Below, in pieces: positions 11,501-21,623 of a DNA stretch of 64,000 nt. Position numbers and translations under genes: made by a program. The stretch is taken from the NCBI RefSeq assembly GCF_026262505.1, contig NC_067204.1, positions 13,100,522-13,164,521 on the forward strand. Direction: 5' to 3'. The stretch is from Trichomonas vaginalis G3. Lineage: Eukaryota; Parabasalia; Trichomonadida; Trichomonadidae. Each line of letters starts with the position of its first letter. Position 1 is the stretch's first letter. The notes under the pieces are model-generated. The model saw only the letters and a list, made by a program, of their open reading frames with translations. It was not told the DNA's origin and ran no database searches.

Positions 11501-11671
11501 AGTGTTTGTTGTTCACTGAGCAACTTTGAGAAGAATCATTTGTGATTCTTGTCAAAGTTGAATCAAAGACAACAATTGATAGACAATTGTTGTCTTTGTG
11601 TACAACATTCACTTGAATTATAAACAATAACAAGTGTTTGTTGTTCACTGAGCAACTTTGAGAAGAATCAT
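8599..11671. repeat. 132-bp hairpin tandem array, ~23 copies
   Basis: The unit starts TGTTTGTTGTTCACTGAGC and repeats every 132 bp (starts at 8599, 8731, and so on) with no visible differences between copies. Each unit is three adjacent stem-loops: a 9+8-bp stem around AAGAATCA-TTTG-TGATTCTT; a perfect 14-bp stem around AAAGACAACAATTG; and an imperfect ~14-bp stem ending in CACTTG/CAAGTG. Because 132 is divisible by three, a reading frame stays open for 1,022 codons on the minus strand, but this is a by-product of periodicity, not a gene. The same unit forms the inverted array at 17.1-18.2 kb. Confidence 0.95.
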
Positions 11672-11730
11672 TTTGTAATACTTTGAAACAAAAAATAGCA
11701 TATTATGCTTTTATTTATCTATATGTGTCA

Positions 11731-11899
11731 TTTTGGGAGACATTGTCTATGCAAGTCTCCCAGAATGACACATTCATACACAATCTTCTTCTGATTGTGT
11801 ATCTTTTGTCAACAAAGTGCAACAGTGCACTGTTATTGTGTGCTATGTGTCATTGTGGGAGACATTGTCTATGCAAGTCTCCCAGAATGACACATTCTT
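11731..11899 (-). repeat. Isolated 1.4 copies of the 122-bp hairpin repeat
   Basis: This is the reverse complement of the 122-bp unit found at 14381-14800. It starts and ends with a GTGTCATT-(C/T)-TGGGAGAC hairpin and contains the AACAGTGCACTGTT palindrome and the ATACACAATC stem. It lies directly beside the end of the 132-bp array. Confidence 0.85.
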
Positions 11900-12089
11900 C
11901 TCAAATGTTCTTACACTCTAATAAAACTATTCATAAATACAATTTCAATCTTATCCTCATTTTCTTCCTATTACCCGTATCGAATCCCAACCTACTGAAA
12001 CACTTATTCCTCACAATCATTCGCAAATTTTTCTAATCTATTTTTTCTCAACTATTATCCTTTACCTTCATAACAGCATTTAAATATTC
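11900..12089. other. Spacer, no feature seen
   Basis: AT-rich unique sequence between the isolated hairpin repeat and the left end of the large foldback element. Confidence 0.4.
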
Positions 12090-12420
12090 CTAATGAAATT
12101 TAATGTTTTCATATTAAATACTTAATCACCCAAAAATTATATTATCAAATTTTTATATCATTCTTAAATTCCAGATTATATTGCTTATTTTGCAAGCTAA
12201 CTATAATATAGTGTGATAGCCTTATTGAACTTTGATCAAATACTCCTTCGTCCGTTAAATAGAGATGCGAGTTTCCGAATTTTTTTAGCCCTGGGATGTC
12301 ATAACCGCTGCGGTTTTGTAAAATTTGGGATAAATTTTGACAATCCATTTTTTGTGGGATGTACGTTTATATCAATTTGCTCGGCGTTTGCCGAGCTATT
12401 GTACAATCCTACTCGAATTC

Positions 12421-12790
12421 ATTACGCAGCCCTGGTCACTCAAAGGCCAGGGCATACAATTACAAAATAGTAGAGTGAGACTCTTCTAATTTCTTCCAAT
12501 CACAAGGAAGATCTTAGAAGAGCCTCACTCTGCTCGAACACATTACGCAGCCCTGGTCACTCAAAGGCCAGGGCATACAATTACAAAATAGTAGAGTGAG
12601 ACTCTTCTAATTTCTTCCAATCACAAGGAAGATCTTAGAAGAGCCTCACTCTGCTCGAACACATTACGCAGCCCTGGTCACTCAAAGGCCAGGGCATACA
12701 ATTACAAAATAGTAGAGTGAGACTCTTCTAATTTCTTCCAATCACAAGGAAGATCTTAGAAGAGCCTCACTCTGCTCGAACACATTACGC
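12421..12790. repeat. 121-bp hairpin tandem repeat, 3 copies
   Basis: Copies start at 12421, 12542 and 12663 and are essentially identical. Each holds a GCCCTGG/CCAGGGC stem, and a longer stem in which AGAGTGAG-A-CTCTTCTAA pairs with TTAGAAGAG-C-CTCACTCT, with a small CTTCC/GGAAG hairpin at its tip. Confidence 0.92.
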
Positions 12791-13120
12791 AGCTCCTGCT
12801 CAACAATGAGCAGGTCTTACCACTTTGAGAGGCTTTCGCTCGAGTTCTGATGCAGATCCCAACGCGAGCGAGAGTCTCTCAAGCAAGCTTCTAATTCGTA
12901 GCTAGAGTTTCACTCTTATGAACTGGCAGCCAATTTGAGAGAATTTCGCTCGAGATCTAATGAAAAATCAGAACTCGGCCAAAAATTGCCCAAACAGGCT
13001 TGTAATTCGTAGCTATAGTATTGATCGTATGGATGTGTTGCCAATATGAGAGACTTTCGCTCGATGTCTGATATTGCATCAGACATCGAGCGAAAGTCAC
13101 TCAAAACAGCTTAGACATGT
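12791..13120. repeat. Diverged hairpin units of ~110-120 bp
   Basis: Three diverged modules each carry a TTTCGCTCGA-type stem. The last (about 13052-13098) is a perfect 21-bp stem beginning GACTTTCGCTCGATGTC, with a 5-nt loop. A CCTGCTC/GAGCAGG stem occurs at about 12797. These look like older, diverging relatives of a hairpin tandem array. Confidence 0.75.
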
Positions 13121-14380
13121 CTATTTTGACGGCATTAAATGATTTCATAGGAAATGTCTCAGTTGTTAATTAAGTTCACGTGAGCTTTTATGAATGAAAA
13201 TAAGTAAAAAAAAAAGAATTTTCTCAAAAAAAATTGTGTACGCATTGAAATTTTTATCTATAAATTTAGATATGTCATCAATAATATAATATAATTTTAA
13301 ATTCGTGGAGTACACTTGGATAATTGAATATGGGCTACCCCATCCCAACCTCTCAAACTTCCTCTGAATTTGGACAAGGTATCCCAATCCCAAAGACCTA
13401 TCTGAATAAAATGAAATAAGTATATTATATATATTATTTATTTGCTAATAATGAGCATAAATCGCTAAAATTATGAAGAAATTAAAAATTAAAAATTAAA
13501 ATTAGAAAAAAATGTTGATTTAATGAGAGAATATTGTATAAAAATAGAATTATTAGCTAAAATACGTATTAATTTTATGATATTTCAATCACATTAACGA
13601 AAATCGCCCATTTTTAATTCAAATGGGCGGGAAAAAAAATAAAATTCCAAAAAAAATTGAATTGGGGAAACGATAGGGGACGGGATATGAGAAACCCCAT
13701 ATGTTTGGGAATTTTTCGCATCACTACGTTAAAAATTAAGATGCGTTTAAAAAATCGGAAAAAAATTCTTTTGTTTTATTTTTAATTTTTCAACCGATAA
13801 AACTTTTTAGAAAAACTCCAAATTCCAAGAAATGCTTAGATTCAATATGAAGAACATATTCATACAGTCATTTCGTTTCAAATTTCAATTTTCAAATCGA
13901 ACAAAGCTGCAAATTTGAATACTTTACAAAATTTTGAAACGTCTTTTCCCGAATGAATATTGAGTTTCAAGCCGGACAAGCTATAGCAAAACTGATCCTT
14001 ATGACCCACTCTATCATTTTGGTTTTTTTGCAAAACGTGGGTAAAATCTGTGTAAATGCTCAGATACATGTGGCCAATAATATTTGAATACTGACAGGTC
14101 CGGATATTAGGTTTAAATAGCTGATTTAATTCGAAATATGAAAAAAGATGAAATCTCAATGTAATATAGTAAATTAAGAATCAGTATGAATGGTTATATG
14201 ATTTTGATAAAAGAAAACTGAATGAAATAGAACAAAATTTGAATCTTAGAATTTAAAAGTAAATAGAGAAGAAAAAGTGGCTTTAGGGGTTTTATGATAG
14301 GTTATTGTCGGGTATTAGAAGTAAATATGTTGAAGAGAGATATTCAGTTAATATGAGACAAAATTAAAACAAGAATTGAA

Positions 14381-14800
14381 GATTGTGTATGAATGTGTCA
14401 TTCTGGGAGACTTGCATAGACAATGTCTCCCACAATGACACATAGCACACAATAACAGTGCACTGTTGCACTTTGTTGACAAAAGATACACAATCAGAAG
14501 AAGATTGTGTATGAATGTGTCATTCTGGGAGACTTGCATAGACAATGTCTCCCAGAATGACACATAGCACACAATAACAGTGCACTGTTGCACTTTGTTG
14601 ACAAAAGATACACAATCAGAAGAAGATTGTGTATGAATGTGTCATTCTGGGAGACTTGCATAGACAATGTCTCCCACAATGACACATAGCACACAATAAC
14701 AGTGCACTGTTGCACTTTGTTGACAAAAGATACACAATCAGAAGAAGATTGTGTATGAATGTGTCATTCTGGGAGACTTGCATAGACAATGTCTTCCAGA
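14381..14800. repeat. 122-bp hairpin tandem repeat, ~3.5 copies
   Basis: Unit starts are at 14381, 14503, 14625 and 14747. Each unit holds an 18-bp stem (TGTGTCATTCTGGGAGAC paired with GTCTCCCAGAATGACACA, one base varying between copies), the 14-nt palindrome AACAGTGCACTGTT, and a 10-bp stem ATACACAATC/GATTGTGTAT. The array ends in a diverged unit with its own hairpins (TTCCGCAAT/ATTGCGGAA and AGTGCATTATGCACT). It forms the loop of the foldback element. Confidence 0.92.
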
Positions 14801-15681
14801 ATGAGACAATCTTCCGCAATTAGAATACGATTGCGGAACTTCGACCGACAAGAGTGCATTATGCACTTTTCGTGTTTTAATTTTGTCTCATATTAATTAA
14901 ATATCTCTTTTCAACACGTTCACTTCTAATACCCGACAATAACCTATCATAAAACCCCTAAAGCCACTTTTTCTTCTCTATTTACTTTTAAATTCTGAGA
15001 TTCAAATTTTGTTCTATTTCATTCAGTTTTCTTTTATCAAAATCATATAACCATTCATACTGATTCTTAATTTACTATATTACATTGAGATTTCATCTTT
15101 TTTCATATTTCGAATTAAATCAGCTATTTAAACCTAATATCCGGACCTGTCAGTATTCAAATATTATTGGCCACATGTATCTGAGCATTTACACAGATTT
15201 TACCCACGTTTTGCAAAAAAAACCAAAATGATAGAGTGGGCATAAGGATCAGTTTTGCTATAGCTTGTCCGGCTTGAAACTCAATATTCATTCGGGAAAA
15301 GACGTTTCAAAATTTTGTAAAGTATTCAAATTTGCAGCTTTGTTCGATTTGAAAATTGAAATTTGAAACGAAATGACTGTATGAATATGTTCTTCATATT
15401 GAATCTAAGCATTTCTTGGAATTTGGAGTTTTTCTAAAAAGTTTTATCGGTTGAAAAATTAAAAATAAAACAAAAGAATTTTTTTCCGATTTTTTAAACG
15501 CATCTTAATTTTTAACGGACGAAGGAGTATTTGATCAAAGTTCAATAAGGCTATCACACTATATTATAGTTAGCTTGCAAAATAAGCAATATAATCTGGA
15601 ATTTAATAATCATAAAAATTTGATAATATAATTTTTGGGTGATTAAGTATTTAATATGAAAACATTAAATTAGATTAGTCA

Positions 15682-16128
15682 AACATATAAATTGTTATTA
15701 TATGAAATGATAACAATTGATAAAACATACAGATTGGAAGATTAGGTGAATTTTTGTGATGAATAGGTGTGTTTGTATGTAATGCCTCTATAGTATATTC
15801 ATAATAAAAATTAGTATACTATAAAAACTTGATTTGAGAAGAAAATTAATGTGGAATAAGAAGATTGTAGAGAAACGTCTCATTCTGTGAGACAGTCACA
15901 AATAATATCTCCTTACCATATCAAATCCTTAAATTTTATATATGCTATTTTTTTAATCTTTTAAAAATTTCTCTTTAACTCTCTTCAAAGACTTTCTTTT
16001 ATGTCAAAATTTGTTTCACTTTGCCCCAACTCATATACTCTAAAAATAATAACAATAGCCAAATATATAAAATTAATTTTTAATTCATTAAAATTATATT
16101 TATTCAAAGTAAATCCTCATATAAACTT
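15682..16128. other. Intergenic, one small hairpin
   Basis: AT-rich; a short hairpin, GTCTCATTCTGTGAGAC, lies at about 15878. No gene is visible. Confidence 0.4.
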
Positions 16129-16968
16129 CTATGAACCATCCTCATCTGTTAATTCAATCAAGTATTCTAAGAAATTTGGGCAATTTTCTTCGAATAATTG
16201 GCTCTCATATGATAAATCTATTAATTCAATTTTGTCATGCATAAAATCATACTTTCCGAATATGCAATAGCATTTTTCAAGAGCCAACAATAAATCAATT
16301 TTAAATCTTAGACTGTTATTATTAAATGATTCAAGTAGTCCTTCCTCCAATAAAAAGTGGTACATTATTTGTTGATCGTTCTGTGAAAATTCGAAATTTA
16401 AGATACAATAGCAAATTATCTGAACGAAAAAATTTTTCTTGCTAGAATTGTAATCATTATAATTATCAATAATATTTGAAAAAAGACCGCTATAAAAGAT
16501 AAAATCTTGATCGAAATGCGTAAAAACAATGAAAAGTATCTGATTGAAGAATTCTGGAACGCTTTGGTCTAGACACCACCATATGTAACGGTTAAGAGAG
16601 AACTGTTGATCTTGCATTATAAAGTCTACTAGTGAAATTTCGTTATTCATTAAAGAATACAATAATGTACCTATTTTCTTTTGTTTATTATGTGTTGATT
16701 TGTTTTGCCATTGAAAATAACATAGATATGTATCATCGGATTCTAATGCTAAAATTTTAAAGTCGTAATAAATAACAATCCGGGTAAAAACAAGGATATT
16801 TTCGTCAAATGCATCTATTTTGTCAACAGGAAATGGTATCTTGGAGACACAATCACCAATATCAATATTTTCAACATCTTGTTTATAAGATTTGATAATC
16901 ATTAAAATTTGATATAAAAAAGTAAATTCATTGCTCAGAAAATTGAGAAAATTGAGAGTAACCGCCAA
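16129..16968 (-). CDS. Hypothetical helical (ARM-like) protein, 279 aa
   Basis: The protein is rich in hydrophobic helices, aromatic residues and acidic loops. It has repeated helix-pair segments such as RIVIYYDFKILALES, NRYIWWCLDQSVPEFFNQILFIVF and QQIMYHFLLEEGLLESFNN, suggesting an armadillo/HEAT-like solenoid; no individual repeat is clean enough to assign. No signal peptide or catalytic motif is seen. The start at 16968 is followed by MAVTLNFLNFLSNEF, and about 13 codons in, further start choices do not exist. It sits between the large foldback element and the inverted 132-bp array and is the only plausible host gene in the 8.6-18.2 kb block. Codon use is AT-rich like the surroundings. 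Function unknown. Confidence 0.55.
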   Translation of the reverse strand: MAVTLNFLNFLSNEFTFLYQILMIIKSYKQDVENIDIGDCVSKIPFPVDKIDAFDENILVFTRIVIYYDFKILALESDDTYLCYFQWQNKSTHNKQKKIGTLLYSLMNNEISLVDFIMQDQQFSLNRYIWWCLDQSVPEFFNQILFIVFTHFDQDFIFYSGLFSNIIDNYNDYNSSKKNFFVQIICYCILNFEFSQNDQQIMYHFLLEEGLLESFNNNSLRFKIDLLLALEKCYCIFGKYDFMHDKIELIDLSYESQLFEENCPNFLEYLIELTDEDGS

Positions 16969-17130
16969 ATAAGATTTTTAAAAATAAAGAACTAAGGGTA
17001 CAGTATATGAGAAGGAAGAATCCAAAATTTTATTTTTAAGGTTTTGCAAGAAATATGTTTATTAATAAACGCTAGAATAATAATAGGAATATCGATATTA
17101 AAAAAGAAATACATGAAATAAATAAAAATT

Positions 17131-18234
17131 TGATTCAACTTTGACAAGAATCACAAATGATTCTTCTCAAAGTTGCTCAGTGAACAACAAACACTTGTTA
17201 TTGTTTATAATTCAAGTGAATGTTGTACACAAAGACAACAATTGTCTATCAATTGTTGTCTTTGATTCAACTTTGACAAGAATCACAAATGATTCTTCTC
17301 AAAGTTGCTCAGTGAACAACAAACACTTGTTATTGTTTATAATTCAAGTGAATGTTGTACACAAAGACAACAATTGTCTATCAATTGTTGTCTTTGATTC
17401 AACTTTGACAAGAATCACAAATGATTCTTCTCAAAGTTGCTCAGTGAACAACAAACACTTGTTATTGTTTATAATTCAAGTGAATGTTGTACACAAAGAC
17501 AACAATTGTCTATCAATTGTTGTCTTTGATTCAACTTTGACAAGAATCACAAATGATTCTTCTCAAAGTTGCTCAGTGAACAACAAACACTTGTTATTGT
17601 TTATAATTCAAGTGAATGTTGTACACAAAGACAACAATTGTCTATCAATTGTTGTCTTTGATTCAACTTTGACAAGAATCACAAATGATTCTTCTCAAAG
17701 TTGCTCAGTGAACAACAAACACTTGTTATTGTTTATAATTCAAGTGAATGTTGTACACAAAGACAACAATTGTCTATCAATTGTTGTCTTTGATTCAACT
17801 TTGACAAGAATCACAAATGATTCTTCTCAAAGTTGCTCAGTGAACAACAAACACTTGTTATTGTTTATAATTCAAGTGAATGTTGTACACAAAGACAACA
17901 ATTGTCTATCAATTGTTGTCTTTGATTCAACTTTGACAAGAATCACAAATGATTCTTCTCAAAGTTGCTCAGTGAACAACAAACACTTGTTATTGTTTAT
18001 AATTCAAGTGAATGTTGTACACAAAGACAACAATTGTCTATCAATTGTTGTCTTTGATTCAACTTTGACAAGAATCACAAATGATTCTTCTCAAAGTTGC
18101 TCAGTGAACAACAAACACTTGTTATTGTTTATAATTCAAGTGAATGTTGTACACAAAGACAACAATTGTCTATCAATTGTTGTCTTTGATTCAACTTTGA
18201 CAAGAATCACAAATGATTCTTCTCAAAGTTGCTC
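17131..18234. repeat. 132-bp hairpin tandem array, ~8.4 copies, inverted
   Basis: The same 132-bp unit as at 8599-11671 but on the opposite strand, again without visible differences between copies. An open frame of 370 codons is a by-product of the 132-bp period. The final copy ends within the CTCAAAGTTGCTCA hairpin. Confidence 0.95.
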
Positions 18235-21200
18235 ACTTCACAACACACATTAATTCTTTTTGATATTACACATTAAGCTAACCAACCACACCAGTCATTT
18301 TATTTATATAGTTTTTATCCGTAACATTTTTAAAGGATTTCAAATAATTTACTTTTTCAAATATTTACTAGTTAATATCTCAATCAATTTATCCTCTTAT
18401 TTATATTTTTAAAAATTTTCATCTCCATCACCATTCAATTTGGAATCTCATTTTTAAAATATCTTAATATAATCAGAATTTTATTAGTAGGTTAAAATAT
18501 TTGCGAATATTAATTATTTGGATCAAAGCTTTCATACGATTACATTAATTTTTTTAATCGAAATTCTATTTCATTACTACTCAATTTTAAATCATAGCAG
18601 CATTAATAGCTCATCTACTTATATTCCATCATAATGTTATTTTATTCAATTTTTATATATCTGATTTTCATATTTTTTCAAATTCTGTCGCAAAATCTTT
18701 AAAATTGTTATATTTCCTTACAACACGGTTAATATAGTATTCTCCTTAACTTGTTTAAATGCAATTTTGCAATATTTGGAAATGATCAAAATATCCTAAT
18801 GTAAACGTTTGCTCTTAGAATTCAGTGTCATAGTCGATTGTTTCTAACAAATTAATCTTTTTTGCATTGATTTTCGAAGTATTGCATTTTCATTACGGCC
18901 AAATCTGCTCTCTTTCATTAGATTGATAGCTCACAATAGTTCTTGTAATCAGAGAGGAAATATCTTACGAAATATACCTCTAAATTTTCACTTTATAGAT
19001 AAATGTTATATTTTTCCGTTACTCGATTATTGTCCAATAAAACCACAATCATATTAAACTTCGTCCAAAATAAACAATAAAGAATAGTTTTTAAGTTTCT
19101 TAAACGGTTTATGAAGGTTCATATTTAATCGATTTTTTTATTTTCAATTCATGTATCTATAGTTCGTTAGTCTATCATCCCTTCATAAATTATCTGCAAA
19201 GAATTTTGTAGAATCTCAACTCTGTGAGGAACTACAATAAATTGAAAAGTCATTTTGTGATATCAAAATCCAATATATTATTCTTTCTAATACATATTAA
19301 TAATATCTTGAGATGTAGTACACTATATATATACTTTCAAAAATCTTATATGTTTATTAGTTATTGAGATAGAAGCGATTTAATTCTTTGAAAATCGACG
19401 AAAAGTGCCATATTCATAAAATTATAGGGTAGTTATTATAAGATTTACAACCCATGAAAATTTAAAATTTTGTCACAAATAGTGAATGTACCTTTGAGTC
19501 GACATTTTTTCGTTTTATCATTATTTAGGTTTCTAATTCAAAATTTTAAATGATATATCATAAAATTTGTATTACTTAAGCGGTTTGAAGACCATAATTA
19601 TGAAATTGCAATAATCTATTGTTGCAAATCATTTGTAATAAGATAATATATGAACCACAGGGTATTAAGTTTATGAGAAAAATAATATGCACAGAATTAT
19701 AATCAACATTCGCTATTAATAATTAATTCTTTAGATTCTATCCGATGATTGCGAACTGTTATATGAACATCTTTGCCTTCTCATATATATCATATTTTAT
19801 TTGTTTAATCCATGTTCATGTACCTTTATAACGTGCTTTTATCTTGGTCATTTGGGAAAGAAAAAACTGCTTTATAATATGCAGCAATGAGAAAAACTAT
19901 GTGACATTTTTGTTTTATCACCGAATATATGATATTATTGTGCTTAGTGAAGAAGGAAAATACTTTTGTATATCAATCAGACTCAAAGACAAGTTCAAAA
20001 TGAACTTATATTTAAAATCAAACTTTTCAAGTAATAATTAAAGATTAAAATTGTTTAAAAGCATATCTCGAGGTTTCAGTCTTTTAGAAAACAATGATTC
20101 CAAATGCTGTGTTATCAAAATAAATGAGAAAATGTTTGAAACACTGCCTATTTATTAAATGATGAGTGATGAGGTCAGTGGCTTCATTTGACGAAATGTT
20201 TCGAAGCTGTTGCTGATGTAGGAGAAATCAATAAACAAGACTTAGTTAGAGAAATAACAAATCTATGTTCTAGCAATGATGCAATCACAAAAAAAATGAT
20301 CTTTTTGCAGATTTTTTTATTCCGAATTTTGAAGGTTTTCATCCAGTTTTCTAACATTTCACATCGAAAACACTATTAATAGAGATGGGAATGATAGTCA
20401 ATTCATTGATTCATGTAGAATAAATAGAGGTGATGAATGGATTTCATAGTTTTTATTTGAAAGAAATGAGTAATTTCGGATAAAGTTGTGTAGCGATTTC
20501 TGTTTATACTTGCATGTGTTCCGTTCATATATTCTTTAAAATACTTTGTTACGAATTATTTCGGTAAGTTTTAGTCTTCATAATCGGATATGAAAAAGAA
20601 ATCTAATTACAATTTATACAAAAAAAAATAAGGATAACACAATATTATGATCTAAAGATACTGTAATATGTTAATCTAAGATATTTTTCCACTTTACATA
20701 TTCCTAAATCAGATAGTACATAAAATTGATGCGATACAAAATTCAAATCTGACAATAAATTTCTCATCCAAACTGATGGATAATTTGATAAAATTGATAT
20801 AAAATGTGAAATAGATAATACTGCATATTTTTTATTGAAAGAAGTCAATTAAAAAGAAATTTTTACAAACGCGATCAGCAAAAAAGAGAAAATTATTTAA
20901 GGAGATGTTGCAGAATATTGGGTAGATGATAATGAAAAGAAAATCAAGAAATGGAAAAAATGAAGTCATGAACCATTATTTTATTTTCAATTGAAAATTA
21001 TACAAGCATGTTGTAAATTATAGGAAGAATACAGTTATAAAACTGTTGGAAAAAAATATTTGAAAAGGTTGCAAAAAAAGTTGTTAAAATACTCAACATG
21101 TGTTTTTATCATATTACTAGATTTCATTTTGATAATGCTTTTTCATAATGATTCAAAATTTCAGAAATAACGGATCATTTATTAATTCAAAAATATGATA

Positions 21201-21623
21201 ACTATTATAGTATACAATTTTTGGATAGAATTATCAAATAAATTTTTTTGAATTAATTATATTTCAATAAACTCTTAATCTCAACTGTTTATGAAATTAA
21301 AATATAATATTTTAAATAGTCCATTTAATATATTATATGTTAGAAAGATGAAAACATTGAAAATTTTGTTCATATCGATGTATTTGTGTCCGGGTTAAGA
21401 TCATTTTACCTGATTCAGACTTTTTTCATCGTTGTGTTGCGATTTCAATTTTTCAGAATAATTTTTACTGCTGAAAAATTGGAAACAATAAAACATTTGT
21501 GTTTATCATGACAAATCCATATGTTTGTAATTATGGATAATAATACGATAGTGTTAAGTACAGAAAATTCAATTTTGTCACAAATTAAATGAGAGCTGAT
21601 TCAAAATTAAACAAAGTCGACAC
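18235..21623. other. Long gene-poor AT-rich region
   Basis: Only short ORFs (the longest about 65 codons), with no recognisable motif, are present. The partner of the 6090-6110 inverted repeat lies at 19481-19503. No tRNA, rRNA or repeat array is seen. Confidence 0.5.

Larger units (their letters stand above)
12260..13726. mobile_element. hAT-like non-autonomous element, 1,467 bp, 7-bp target duplication
   Basis: The ends are TAGAGATGCGA (left) and, as reverse complement, TAGTGATGCGA (right), fitting the hAT terminal pattern YARNG. CGTTAAA at 12253-12259 is duplicated at 13727-13733. The intact right arm of the surrounding foldback element shows the uninterrupted target, confirming both boundaries. 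A subterminal TTTTAGCCCTGGGAT at about 12284 is shared with the 4.3-kb element at 59634-63952, so the two belong to one family. The interior is mostly hairpin repeats. There is no transposase. Confidence 0.82.
12090..15681. mobile_element. Large foldback element with ~0.8-kb arms, interrupted by a hAT-like insertion
   Basis: The left arm is 12090-12259 plus 13727-14371; the right arm is the reverse complement at about 14873-15681. The arms are nearly identical: for instance, the block holding CAAGCTATAGCAAAACTGATC occurs in both with only scattered differences. The ~500-bp core is the 122-bp hairpin array. Without the 1,467-bp insertion the element would be about 2.1 kb. No ORF of its own is convincing, so it is non-autonomous. 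Its superfamily is not determined. Confidence 0.85.

Noticed and set aside
8580-11648. 1,022-codon ORF on the minus strand
   Set aside because: The frame is open only because the 132-bp unit is a multiple of three; the predicted protein is a 44-residue repeat with no recognisable fold, and the DNA is explained by hairpins.
8599-11671. CRISPR-like array
   Set aside because: Units are contiguous and identical, with no variable spacers, in a eukaryotic context.
11683-12036. 117-codon plus-strand ORF
   Set aside because: It starts in the 132-bp array edge and runs through the isolated 122-bp hairpin unit; no protein features.
14348-14819. Three overlapping minus-strand ORFs of 67-81 codons
   Set aside because: They are frames through the 122-bp hairpin repeat.
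17141-18253. 370-codon ORF on the plus strand
   Set aside because: Same 132-bp unit on the other strand; the same translation by-product.
20188-20379. 63-codon ORF as a possible gene
   Set aside because: Low complexity, no motif, and short ORFs of this size are common in the surrounding AT-rich DNA.
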